64,000 nucleotides of DNA, taken from NCBI GenBank assembly GCA_013177805.1, contig JABLXU010000017.1, positions 1-64,000 of the forward strand, in the 5' to 3' direction. Positions within the stretch are counted from its first letter, which is position 1, and each line of letters opens with the position of its first letter. The translations under genes were made by a program, and so were the position numbers. The notes beneath the pieces were generated by a model. It searched no databases and was not told where the DNA came from. It saw only the letters and a program-made list of their open reading frames with translations. This DNA comes from Candidatus Omnitrophota bacterium (lineage in GTDB: Bacteria; Hinthialibacterota; Hinthialibacteria; Hinthialibacterales; Hinthialibacteraceae). Positions 24,177-32,572 of this stretch are shown piece after piece.

Positions 24177-26765
24177 TTAGAAATCAGCCGCATGGCCGGA
24201 ATCCGAAGGTTGGGCGGTGGCTAAGGCTTCCGGGCCGGAATCCGGTTCCCGCCCACTGATTTCGTCCAATAAGTCAGGCGGGATCGGATCGATCGAGAGG
24301 ATTTCATACTGCCCGGTGTGCATGGGCAATTCCACATTGACGATCTCCCCGGCCCGCTTGCCGTAAAACGCCTGCGCGAAGGGCGCCTGATAGGACAGGA
24401 TATTCCGGCTGGGATCGGATTCCCACGGGCCCAGCATGATGTACTCCTCCACGGTGTCCGCGCTGGAAGGAGAAATCCGGAAGCGGACGCCGAATCCGAT
24501 TTGGCTGGTGTCCACCTCGGCGGGATCGACCACCTTGGCGATGTGCATGCTTTCCTTAAGCTCCGCGGCCTGCGCGGCCAGCAGTTTTTGTTTGTCCTTG
24601 GCCGCGTGATACTCCGCGTTTTCACGCAAATCGCCGTGTTTGCGGGCGGTCTCGATTTCCCGGACCACATCGGGGAGGTCGGTTTCGATCAGCCGGCGCA
24701 GCTCAGCACGTTTGCGGTCGTAAGTGGACTGAAGACACAACAATCCCTCCGGCACAGTCGGCCCTTCCGCGGCGCTCCCGGCGAACAGGGTGGGATACCG
24801 CGCCCGGACGATCGTCGTCAGATCCGCCGAGGTCCGCTGATCGATGCCCTCGTTGGTCATGGCGCGGCGGTAAATCGACTGCGCCACCGCCTCATCCGCG
24901 TTCTGAATATGGAGTTTGAACAAGGCGTAATGGTTTTTGCGGATCAGTTCCCGGGCGTCTCCCGCCACCTTGCGCAACCAGACCGCCTCGTCTTTCTCGC
25001 GCCGCTTGGCTTGGCTGGTCAGGTAATCAATCAGCAGCAACAAGCGTTCGATCACCACCGCCGGACTGATTTTTCCTTCCCACCAGTTCGTCCCCTCGCC
25101 GGCAAGAATCCGGCCCGCCAGCCAGATGAACGTGGGGGGATAGGTCCGGTAATGGGCCAACGCCTGGTCCACCACTTCAAGAATCCGGGCCGCGTGTCCC
25201 GCTTGTTCCATGGCAGCAGCCAGCTCGTCCCGGATCTGCACCGCTGGTTCCAAGAGTAATGCCTGAAAGATTTCCGGCCATTCGGCGGGATAGGTTTTCT
25301 GGATTTCTTGGGCGTACTGCCATTGGTGCGATTTGTAGCGCAGATGTTGCAAGATCGAACCCAATTTAGCGGCATCCTGCAAGGTTTCGTCGAGAATGGC
25401 CCGGTTCACGGACTGGATGTCTGGATCATAGGCTTTGAGGTCTTCATTGGTGAACCAGAGTTCCACCCGCTCCGCCCGGCTGCGGCGCGAGGGAGCAATG
25501 GCGTGGATTTTCCGGGAAAAATGGCGAATCACCTCGGTTTCCACATCGGATTTTTTGGTCGTCCGCAGGTAGGTATAGATTTGATCGACCTTGTCGTGCG
25601 GCGCTTTGGTGGCATCGAAGCGCTGCAACAATTCATCCTTATCATCGGCCGCCTCCTCCCGCAGCACGTATTTTTTCAACGCGCCGCCGCTCACCGCGAT
25701 GTACTTATCCCCCCGCAAGGCCGCGCTGGTTTCGGACCACCAGGAACTCCATTCCCGCACATGAATCAACGCCGGGACCAAGTGCTCTTTGATTTCCTTG
25801 GCAGTGAGGGCACCCCCATAACTTTTCAACAGCAATTTGATCAATCCGATGGGATCTTCCCGGAGCATCCGGCTCAGCCCCTCGGGATTGATGGCTCGTT
25901 GAACCCGGAAATCCTCGGCGGATAGTGACTCGACCACGTTTTGGGCCAATTCCACATCCATGCCATGGTCGCGCTTTTTCTGGAAATTGATGATCACCCG
26001 CCGGTCCAGCATGTTCAGATCCTTGACTAAACCAATCCCCCAATCCGGATGCCGCACATAACAGCCGGGCAAGAAATTCATGAACAGTTCCACCTCCGCC
26101 AATGCTTCAGGCAATGGGCGGGTGCTCCGGATGCCGGTGTAGTCCAGCACCCGCTCCATGGCGGGAGAATCCGGGTGAAGACGGCGCAGGGTCTCCACCA
26201 GGGGTTCCCGGAGGGATTGATCCTTGGGAGTGTATTCCAGAATTCGGCGGAGCAGGCGGAAACGGTTGCGCCAGTCGTTGCGCTCTTCGGTGGAGGGAAG
26301 CAGCATCTGCAGCAAAACGGCGGCCCGCTGGCGTTGTTTGATCCCGTTCAATTGCTCCGCGATGGTGAAGAAGAAATCGAGGTTGTGCGGATCCAAGTCC
26401 ACCATGTCCAGCCATAATTCCTCGATCTTGTCATAGTGCCGTTCCGCCGTAGCCGCCTCGAGGGCGGTCTCCAGATGGCGGACCGCTTCTACCGTATTCC
26501 CCTGCTCCAGGTAATATTGGGACAACCGCTGCGCGGTATCCACAACCCGGTCTTTGAGTTCCAGCAGCCGGCTCATGACCGTTTCGTATTCGCAGTCTTT
26601 TTGGCCGAGACGTTCCAACGCCTGTGCCAACGCCCGGAGGGCGAGGGGAAGATCCGGCTCGGACTTCAGACATTCCCGGGCCCGCTCCGCCAGACCGGTC
26701 CAATTCTCGCTCTGGCGCAATTGGTTTAATTCGTCCATAAGACGGTCCAAGTCTTTCGTGTCCAT
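24177..26765 (-). CDS. greA: GreA/GreB-family factor fused to a long helical-repeat N-terminus
   Basis: The C-terminal 175 residues are a transcript cleavage factor: a coiled coil with ETDLPDVVREIETARKHGDL and the signature GDLRENAEYHAAK (about residue 709 of 862), then the FKBP-like GreA_GreB domain (VRFRISPSSADTVEEYIMLG, APFAQAFYGKRAGEIVNVEL). It rescues backtracked RNA polymerase. The first 650 or so residues are helical, with TPR-like repeats (SENWTGLAERARECLKSEPD, YYLEQGNTVEAVRHLETALE). Such a giant GreA is known from spirochaetes and chlamydiae; normal GreA is about 158 residues. The start at 26765 (or two codons upstream at 26771) begins the helical repeats; upstream codons look non-coding. 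It is divergent from tadA. Confidence 0.9.
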   Translation of the reverse strand: MDTKDLDRLMDELNQLRQSENWTGLAERARECLKSEPDLPLALRALAQALERLGQKDCEYETVMSRLLELKDRVVDTAQRLSQYYLEQGNTVEAVRHLETALEAATAERHYDKIEELWLDMVDLDPHNLDFFFTIAEQLNGIKQRQRAAVLLQMLLPSTEERNDWRNRFRLLRRILEYTPKDQSLREPLVETLRRLHPDSPAMERVLDYTGIRSTRPLPEALAEVELFMNFLPGCYVRHPDWGIGLVKDLNMLDRRVIINFQKKRDHGMDVELAQNVVESLSAEDFRVQRAINPEGLSRMLREDPIGLIKLLLKSYGGALTAKEIKEHLVPALIHVREWSSWWSETSAALRGDKYIAVSGGALKKYVLREEAADDKDELLQRFDATKAPHDKVDQIYTYLRTTKKSDVETEVIRHFSRKIHAIAPSRRSRAERVELWFTNEDLKAYDPDIQSVNRAILDETLQDAAKLGSILQHLRYKSHQWQYAQEIQKTYPAEWPEIFQALLLEPAVQIRDELAAAMEQAGHAARILEVVDQALAHYRTYPPTFIWLAGRILAGEGTNWWEGKISPAVVIERLLLLIDYLTSQAKRREKDEAVWLRKVAGDARELIRKNHYALFKLHIQNADEAVAQSIYRRAMTNEGIDQRTSADLTTIVRARYPTLFAGSAAEGPTVPEGLLCLQSTYDRKRAELRRLIETDLPDVVREIETARKHGDLRENAEYHAAKDKQKLLAAQAAELKESMHIAKVVDPAEVDTSQIGFGVRFRISPSSADTVEEYIMLGPWESDPSRNILSYQAPFAQAFYGKRAGEIVNVELPMHTGQYEILSIDPIPPDLLDEISGREPDSGPEALATAQPSDSGHAADF

Positions 26766-26987
26766 AAGCATCAATCCACGGCCTGGTTCGGATGATAGTA
26801 CAATTGTCAAACAATCTCCCGCCCCACCCGGGGATGGGGCAAAAAGGCATTGTAGCAGGATGCCGGTGGTTTGGCCACGGTGCCGGGTCCGGTCCGAGCC
26901 TGGGGAGGGAGGGGGCCGGATTGCTGGATGCCGGAAAACATGGTATAAACCGCCACACATCCTGATGCGGGAAGGGATCTTTACGGC

Positions 26988-27446
26988 GTGTCACCCCAGT
27001 TGACCCACGAATATTTCATGCGGCTGGCTATCAATCAGGCCCGGATCGCTGCCGCGCACGGGGATATCCCCGTGGGGGCGGTTGTGGTGCGGGAGGGCGC
27101 CGTCATCGGCCGGGGGCGGAATATGCGCGAATTCCGCCAGGATCCTGCCGCGCACGCCGAAATCGAAGCCCTGCGGGACGCGGCCGCTCAACTTGGCGGC
27201 TGGCGCCTGACGGCATGCGCGGTTTATTGCACCCTGGAACCGTGCGTGATGTGCGCGGGAGCGCTCGTACAGGCCCAGGTTGAGCACCTGTATTATGGGG
27301 CGGCCGATCCCAAGGCGGGAGGAGTGGAAAGCCTGTACCAGATTTTGGAAGACTCCCGGCTCAATCATCAGGTTCTGGTCCATCCTGGGATTTTACAAGA
27401 AGAATGCGAGCGGTTATTGAAAGATTTTTTTGAGCGGCTACGATAA
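26988..27446 (+). CDS. tadA: TadA, tRNA-specific adenosine deaminase
   Basis: A 152-residue cytidine-deaminase-fold zinc enzyme that converts adenosine 34 to inosine in tRNA-Arg(ACG). The zinc motif is complete: AHAEIEAL (His56, Glu58) and PCVMC (Cys86, Cys89). The N-terminal GDIPVGAVVVREGAVIGRGRN is characteristic of TadA. GTG at 26988 is preceded by AAGGGA; the in-frame TTG at 27000 is an alternative. A tRNA-Ser gene follows about 45 bp downstream on the same strand. Confidence 0.95.
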   Translation: MSPQLTHEYFMRLAINQARIAAAHGDIPVGAVVVREGAVIGRGRNMREFRQDPAAHAEIEALRDAAAQLGGWRLTACAVYCTLEPCVMCAGALVQAQVEHLYYGAADPKAGGVESLYQILEDSRLNHQVLVHPGILQEECERLLKDFFERLR

Positions 27447-27490
27447 GTGTTCCCGGAAATACCGGGATCCGGAAAACGAGAAACCTTATC

Positions 27491-27580
27491 GGAGGGGTGG
27501 CCGAGAGGTCGAAGGCGCCCGCCTCGAAAGCGGGTATACGGGCAACCGTATCGTGGGTTCGAATCCCACCCCCTCCGCCA
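27491..27580 (+). tRNA. tRNA-Ser, anticodon CGA
   Basis: The acceptor stem GGAGGGG (27491-27497) pairs with CCCCTCC (27570-27576), discriminator G at 27577, encoded CCA at 27578-27580. The anticodon stem CCCGC/GCGGG frames the loop CTCGAAA, giving anticodon CGA, which reads UCG. A long variable arm (GTATACGGG...CCGTATC) is present, as expected for serine tRNAs. The T arm is GTGGG-TTCGAAT-CCCAC. Confidence 0.97.
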
Positions 27581-27596
27581 GGGATTCCTTCACCTG

Positions 27597-27626
27597 AATC
27601 TTACGGATTTTAATCTTACGGATTTT
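27597..27626. repeat. 15-bp tandem duplication across the DUF342 stop codon
   Basis: The 15-mer AATCTTACGGATTTT occurs twice in direct tandem (27597-27611 and 27612-27626). The copies overlap the 3' end of the DUF342 gene, whose stop codon is within the second copy, and lie 17 bp from the end of tRNA-Ser. Confidence 0.8.
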
Positions 27627-29154
27627 CCTGGCTTTTCGTGACTTCCTGTTCCTTTCCATCGCCTTCTTTATAGGCCAAAACCTCAATCTCCTTGTCCAAC
27701 AGCACGAATCGCGCCTTGTGGGTGACGGTTTTAACGGTATACACTCGGTCCATAATGGTGATCCGCGTCCCCGGCCAGGCAATCTCCCGCGCGATCACGC
27801 CGGCAATCGTCTTTTTATCCGCCTCCGCCTCGGAACCGCTGATCCGCGCCGATTCTTGCAATTGCTGGATTTGTGATTGCATCTGCAAACCGGCCCGGAT
27901 GATCTTCAGGCGCATTTCGGCTTTTTCTTTGTCCAATTTCCCCTGATCCCGCAAGCGGTTCAGGACCTGGACCGCTTGCTGCAAGCGATGGTAGTTGTCT
28001 GACAAAGCCGCGATCCGGTTCAGGATTTCGTTGCGTTTTTCCATGCGCTTTTTCAGATCCGCCCCGATCCCCAACTCGGTCTTCACGCCCAATTCGGAAC
28101 CAATCACCCCGGCGGATATCCGTTTTTCCGCCAGGATGACTCCCCCCACGATCACCGCCTTGGTGCCTCGCACAATCACATCCCGCCCCGCCTTCACCAC
28201 CGAATTGGTAATCGCGCCATTCACGATCACATCGTTTCCCGCTTCCACACGGGCATTGCTGATGAACTTGACGACGAGGTCTCCCCCTGCTTTGATCACC
28301 GCTTTCTGATTGCCCTGAATCCCTCCGTTGATGAAGATGTTCCCTCCGGCTTCCAACTCCGCCGCTTCCACCAGGCCATGGATATGCAAATCCTGCCCGG
28401 CTTTCACCTTGAAATCAGGCAAAACCCCGCCGGTGATGATCACGGTCTCGCGGTAGTCGATATGGCCGGTTTCCAGCGAAACATCGCCCTGCACTTTGTA
28501 AATGGAAGTTACCGAAATCTTATCGCCTTCCCGGCAGACCACTCCGTTCAGGGCGGCATAGAGTTCCCGCCCATCTTCACTGATCCGGACCCCTTTGCCG
28601 GCGGGGAAACGGGCCTCTTTCCCCGGCGTGGCGGGCAATTCCTGGCCGTACACATTCATGCCGGACTCCCCCGGGGTGGGCGCGATCAAGCGGGCCAAAA
28701 GTTGATTTTCATCCACTTGCAGCACGTGATGCCGTTCTTTCCAATCCACCCGCCCGCCGCGTTCGGTCAATGCGGCCCCTTCGAGTATCGATAAATCCAC
28801 CTGCCACTCCACCCGGCCGTCTTCCCCATGGCGGGGGGGCCGGCCTTTGGCCACGGCCAGCGATTGTCCGAAGGATTGGTCGTGAAAGATCTTTTCGAGC
28901 GCGCGCCGGTTGATCCCGAAGACCACTTGGTTTTCCCGTAAATACCGCTCCAGGTCATCCGGAGTGTAGAAACCCGCGTACGCGGCTTCCACCTGCAAAT
29001 GCGCCGACATTTGGCTGGAGGAAACTTCCAAACTCAAGCCATCGCCCCAATTGAAGGGAGGCGCCGGATTTGCCGGCGCCGGGGTCGTGGGTTCCACCGG
29101 CGGCCCGGTTGGATCCGCGGCCTTCCTGTCCGGTACGGAGGTGTCCTCATTCAT
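27616..29154 (-). CDS. DUF342 (FapA family) protein
   Basis: A 512-residue protein of the FapA/DUF342 family. The N-terminal 40 residues are Pro-rich. Residues 45-210 form the FapA N-terminal domain; the centre (about 210-370) is the parallel beta-helix with repeats such as GHIDYRETVIITGG, AGQDLHIHGLVEAAEL and NVARVEAGNDVIVNGAI, in the style of polymer-forming scaffold proteins. A coiled coil follows (about 380-440) and then a short C-terminal domain. The function is not established; members are often near motility or polar-localisation genes. The start at 29154 was preferred over 29181. The gene is divergent from the LysM lipoprotein. Confidence 0.88.
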   Translation of the reverse strand: MNEDTSVPDRKAADPTGPPVEPTTPAPANPAPPFNWGDGLSLEVSSSQMSAHLQVEAAYAGFYTPDDLERYLRENQVVFGINRRALEKIFHDQSFGQSLAVAKGRPPRHGEDGRVEWQVDLSILEGAALTERGGRVDWKERHHVLQVDENQLLARLIAPTPGESGMNVYGQELPATPGKEARFPAGKGVRISEDGRELYAALNGVVCREGDKISVTSIYKVQGDVSLETGHIDYRETVIITGGVLPDFKVKAGQDLHIHGLVEAAELEAGGNIFINGGIQGNQKAVIKAGGDLVVKFISNARVEAGNDVIVNGAITNSVVKAGRDVIVRGTKAVIVGGVILAEKRISAGVIGSELGVKTELGIGADLKKRMEKRNEILNRIAALSDNYHRLQQAVQVLNRLRDQGKLDKEKAEMRLKIIRAGLQMQSQIQQLQESARISGSEAEADKKTIAGVIAREIAWPGTRITIMDRVYTVKTVTHKARFVLLDKEIEVLAYKEGDGKEQEVTKSQENP

Positions 29155-29234
29155 CCGATTTCGGCCCTGTGTTCCCGGCATCGGGAAGGTACCTGGGAGG
29201 ATGAGCCGGCCTCCCCCTGATCCATATCAAAATA

Positions 29235-29328
29235 CATACCATTCATACCAATTGGTGCTTGTATAAACTCAAAGGTTTGGTATGATATTCATGGTTCCAG
29301 AAAAGGATTCAGTAAGGAATCATACCAT
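29235..29328. promoter_or_regulatory. Cluster of four CATACCA(A/T) boxes with possible promoter
   Basis: The octamer CATACCAT/CATACCAA occurs at 29235-29242, 29244-29251, 29277-29284 (minus strand) and 29321-29328. The third and fourth form an inverted repeat, GGTATGAT/ATCATACC (29279-29286, 29319-29326). TATGAT at 29281-29286 with TTGTAT 16 bp upstream could be a promoter for the LysM-tol operon. The region lies between divergent genes, so the boxes may be operator sites. The factor is unknown. Confidence 0.45.
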
Positions 29329-29407
29329 ACGATTTTTGGCGAGTATATCCAATTTGGTAGAAACGCCGTTTGGAAGAAACCAAGCGCCTCTCCTGGAGAT
29401 CGGGTCA

Positions 29408-30181
29408 ATGAGGGTCATTTCCACGAGAATCATCCCCGGATTGCTTATCACCGGGTTTCTTTCCGTTTCGTGCGCTTCCAAGGAAATCGCCCAGCTGCAA
29501 CAATCCGTCCGCGATTTGGAACGGCGGGTTTACCGGTATCAACAGGATACCCGCCAGGATACGGTGCAGACGGCCTCCACCTTGTCGGAAGTCAACCAAA
29601 TTCTGAACCAATCGTTCCGCGAACTCCGCGCCGCCCAGTCTGATCTGGAAAACCGGGCCGGGCAAACCGATGCCCGGGTGGACCGCCTGGAACGGGCGAT
29701 AGCCCGCTTGGAAGAGAAAACCCAAAGCCTGGACATCTTTTCGACGGATAGCTTCGCCACCCTTTCGCAACAACTGTCCCAAACCGAGGAAACCTTACAA
29801 TCCCAAACCCGGCAAGATCTGCGCGCGATGCAATCCGATGTCATGGCGCTCTCGTCCGCTCTCAAGGATATTCGGTCCGAGCAATCCCGCCTTCAGGCCT
29901 CCTTGCGCGGCCTGGAAAACCAGGTAGCCTCCATGGAAGAAGAAAACCGGAAAATTTACCGCCAGATCTTGAAAGAACTGGGTGTGAACACGCCCGAACC
30001 GGCCGCTTCCTCTGCTCCCCCGGCGGCGGATTCGGGGAATACGCATGTCATTCAACGAGGCGAAACGCTGTCCACCATCGCGGCCAAGTACGGGGTGGCG
30101 GTTCAGGATATTCAGACACTCAACGGGATTCAGGATCCTTCCATCATCCGGGTGGGACAACGCCTCAAAATACCCAAATAG
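29408..30181 (+). CDS. Lipoprotein with coiled coil and C-terminal LysM domain
   Basis: A 257-residue protein directly before the tolQRAB-pal genes. The signal ISTRIIPGLLITGFLSVSC ends in a lipobox-like SVSC. It is followed by a long coiled coil (ELRAAQSDLENRAGQTDARV, about residues 25-190) and one LysM domain at the C-terminus (HVIQRGETLSTIAAKYGVAV, ending VGQRLKIPK), which binds peptidoglycan. Proteobacteria carry cpoB/ybgF next to tol-pal, with a coiled coil and TPR repeats; here the coiled coil is joined to LysM instead. I chose ATG 29408 (GGAG upstream) over 29282 because it opens the signal. Confidence 0.8.
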   Translation: MRVISTRIIPGLLITGFLSVSCASKEIAQLQQSVRDLERRVYRYQQDTRQDTVQTASTLSEVNQILNQSFRELRAAQSDLENRAGQTDARVDRLERAIARLEEKTQSLDIFSTDSFATLSQQLSQTEETLQSQTRQDLRAMQSDVMALSSALKDIRSEQSRLQASLRGLENQVASMEEENRKIYRQILKELGVNTPEPAASSAPPAADSGNTHVIQRGETLSTIAAKYGVAVQDIQTLNGIQDPSIIRVGQRLKIPK

Positions 30182-30447
30182 ACGTAACCTGGAACGGAAA
30201 TTCGACCCCTTTGGGCGTTACGCGGCACTGGGACTTTCGTAATTATATTGATCTCCGCCGGATGGCCGGACTTTCTTCCTCCCGTTTTCTCTTCCCGAAA
30301 ACCGGCGTCGGAAAAAGCGCGGCAAACCGGCCATTTCCCCGGACGGCAGGCGGCGTTTTCGACTCAGTCATTCATGCGGGAAAGGGGCAGACGGCCTTGT
30401 TCAATGGTTCCATCCTTTCATTCATTGTCATTACCCAACGGGGAGGA

Positions 30448-31185
30448 GTGATTCAACATTTAATCAACAGTTCCTTCCTGGCGCTGGCCATTTATGGTTC
30501 TTTGCTGGTCCTCTCCATCCTTTCTTGGGGGATCATGATTAAAAAATACTTCGATTTGCGCAAGGAACGGAAACTGGCGAAGGGCTTCCGCCGGCTGTTC
30601 AATGAACTGGAAGGCAACATCGTGGCGCTCTCGCAGGAAGGGATTTTGCCCGCCAACAGCCCCGCCCGTTTGTTTGTCTCCGCCTATGAGGAACTGCGGC
30701 TGTGGGCCACGCTGGACCGCGACCAGAACCGCATCATCGCCGAACGGCCCGTGGTTCCCGCCTTGGAACGGACCCTCGACCGGGCCATCGAAATGGAGAA
30801 AGAGCGCTGGGAACGGGGAACCACATTCCTGGCCACGATCGCCAGCGTCTCCCCTCTGATGGGTCTTTTGGGAACGGTCTGGGGGGTTTTTCTCTCCTTC
30901 CAAGAAATGGGCACGGTGGGCGCCACCAGCCTGGAAACCGTCGCGCCGGGGATTTCCGAAGCGCTGTTGACCACGGTGGGCGGTTTGTTGGTGGCCATCC
31001 CGGCCGTGTTCGGGCATAACTGGATCCTGCGCGCGGTACGAAGCATCGAGACACAACTGGAAACCTTCGCCAGCGAAATCATCAACCATTTTGACCGGCA
31101 AATCGTCGTGGGCTCGTTCAGCAATACCTCCCGCTTGTCCGCCCCCCGGCCGGTCAGCCGGAGGAGAAGCGGTGGCCCTGCGTAA
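30448..31185 (+). CDS. tolQ: TolQ, proton channel subunit of the Tol system
   Basis: A MotA/TolQ/ExbB family protein of about 245 residues with three membrane helices. The first is SFLALAIYGSLLVLSILSWGIM; the other two are in the conserved ATIASVSPLMGLLGTVWGVF and GISEALLTTVGGLLVAIPAVF segments. TolQ and TolR form the channel that energises TolA. The frame extends upstream without protein-like sequence. GTG 30448 is the best start by homology, although GGGGAGGA abuts it, so exact initiation is uncertain. It overlaps tolR by 14 nt. Confidence 0.92.
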   Translation: MIQHLINSSFLALAIYGSLLVLSILSWGIMIKKYFDLRKERKLAKGFRRLFNELEGNIVALSQEGILPANSPARLFVSAYEELRLWATLDRDQNRIIAERPVVPALERTLDRAIEMEKERWERGTTFLATIASVSPLMGLLGTVWGVFLSFQEMGTVGATSLETVAPGISEALLTTVGGLLVAIPAVFGHNWILRAVRSIETQLETFASEIINHFDRQIVVGSFSNTSRLSAPRPVSRRRSGGPA

Positions 31186-31585
31186 GATTCGGTACCGAAA
31201 AGAAGCCCTGGCCGACGTGAACATGACGAACCTCATCGACATCATGATCGTTCTGCTCATCGTGTTCATCCTGGTGTCCAACTTCGTCCAAACCGGCCTG
31301 AACATCCGGGTGCCCGAGGTCAGCTACGTGGAGGCCATGGGAAAGGAACAGATCGTCGTCGGCGTGGATCCCAACGGGCGGAAAACTCTCAACGGCCAGC
31401 CGGTGACCGACAGCGACCTGCCCGTGAAACTGGCGGAACTCAAGAACCAGTTCCCGGACGAAGCCCTGTTCATCAACGCGGACAAACTCACCTCGTTCGG
31501 CGACGTGGCCGAGGTCATCGCCATTTCCGCCAAGGTCGGTTTTCAATCCGTCAACATCCCGGCCATTTACAAACCGCGGAGTTAA
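31172..31585 (+). CDS. tolR: TolR, ExbD-family partner of TolQ
   Basis: A 137-residue ExbD/TolR protein with one membrane helix (DIMIVLLIVFILVSNFVQTG, from about residue 23). The preceding NLID carries the conserved Asp that takes part in proton flow. The periplasmic domain ends in SFGDVAEVIAISAKVGFQSV, typical of the family. GTG 31172 is preceded by GGAGGAG at good spacing. It overlaps the end of tolQ, so the two are co-translated. Confidence 0.92.
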   Translation: MALRKIRYRKEALADVNMTNLIDIMIVLLIVFILVSNFVQTGLNIRVPEVSYVEAMGKEQIVVGVDPNGRKTLNGQPVTDSDLPVKLAELKNQFPDEALFINADKLTSFGDVAEVIAISAKVGFQSVNIPAIYKPRS

Positions 31586-31606
31586 AAAGCGGAGGAAATC
31601 CGTCTG

Positions 31607-32416
31607 ATGAGTGACCGGACGGCTTATATCATTTCCATTCTCCTGCACCTGGCGGTGTTTTTATACCTGACGATCAATCTGCGGGCGCATTACAAGTATC
31701 ATCAGGGGGTGTATATCACCATGGCCATTCCCCAACAACAACCCGCCCCGAAGCAGGAAACGCCTCCCCCCGCGCCGGAAGAACCAGAACCGCCCAAGCC
31801 GCAGAAAATTGAAAAAAAACCCCCCAAACTCACCGAGGATACCATTAGTCAATTACGGGAAAAACTCAAAAGCACGCCCACCAAAGCGCCTACGGCAAAG
31901 CCCACGCTCAAACCCACGGCGACTCCCCGGCCGACTCCCCCGCCGACGCCTAAATCCACGGCGACCCCCCGGCCGACTCCCCCCCGGCCAACCCCTACGC
32001 CGGAACTCCCCCGTATTCCCTTGTCACAAATTCAACAACCGGTCACCGCGTCCCCGAACACCAGCCCGGCCTCCACCGACACCTACACAACCCAGATCTT
32101 CGGCGATCCCAACGCCCCGCATGATTTCAGCGGCTACGCCATGATTCTCAACAAACAACTGTACCGGGCCTGGCTGCAACCCACCATCCGGCCGCCCGAA
32201 TACCGCGATTACATCACCGTGGTGTCTTTCACGGTGTATCAAGACGGACGGGTAAGCAACATTCAACTGGAAGAAAGCTCCGGCTGGCCGGCAATGGATC
32301 AATCCGTCCTGGACGCGGTGCAACGCGCCAGTCCTTTGGAACGGTTGCCGATGACCTACACCGCCGCCAGCGTGAAGGTGGTGGTCCCATTCATCATGCC
32401 GAAAAAAACGTATTGA
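31607..32416 (+). CDS. tolA: TolA/TonB-type energy transducer with Thr-Pro linker
   Basis: A 269-residue protein with one N-terminal membrane helix (AYIISILLHLAVFLYLTINL), a Pro/Glu/Lys-rich and then Thr-Pro repeat linker (about 45-135), and a C-terminal TonB-like domain (FSGYAMILNKQLYRAWLQPT, ITVVSFTVYQDGRVSNIQLE, PLERLPMTYT). In the Tol complex this protein spans the periplasm, pulled by TolQR, to contact TolB and Pal. The linker is short compared with TolA of enterobacteria. Position after tolR and before tolB identifies it as TolA rather than TonB. Confidence 0.9.
   Translation: MSDRTAYIISILLHLAVFLYLTINLRAHYKYHQGVYITMAIPQQQPAPKQETPPPAPEEPEPPKPQKIEKKPPKLTEDTISQLREKLKSTPTKAPTAKPTLKPTATPRPTPPPTPKSTATPRPTPPRPTPTPELPRIPLSQIQQPVTASPNTSPASTDTYTTQIFGDPNAPHDFSGYAMILNKQLYRAWLQPTIRPPEYRDYITVVSFTVYQDGRVSNIQLEESSGWPAMDQSVLDAVQRASPLERLPMTYTAASVKVVVPFIMPKKTY
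31914..31998 (+). repeat. 42-bp tandem repeat in the TolA linker
   Basis: The unit beginning CCACGGCGACTCCCCGGCCG (31914) recurs 42 bp later (31956) with one or two differences, coding two copies of PTATPRPTPP/STATPRPTPP. The extended Thr-Pro chain probably acts as a rigid spacer across the periplasm. Confidence 0.8.
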
Positions 32417-32572
32417 GGGTTCTCCCGGAGAAAGACGTTCACAAAATAAACCATGGACCGCGATCAACAATTGAACCGGTTCAATATCCCCTGCTACAAT
32501 GGGACCGGAGGTACGCCTGGATCCTGCGTGCCACTCTTCTCATACTCTTCAGGAAGGAAGGTTGAGGGAACC

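Noticed and set aside
29282..29407. N-terminal extension of the LysM lipoprotein from 29282
   Set aside because: The first 42 codons contain no signal peptide and cover the candidate promoter and CATACC boxes; ATG 29408 with GGAG upstream starts the lipoprotein signal.
31914..31998. CRISPR-like repeat
   Set aside because: It is a 42-bp in-frame Thr-Pro repeat of the TolA linker without spacers or regular units; no CRISPR array is present in the window.
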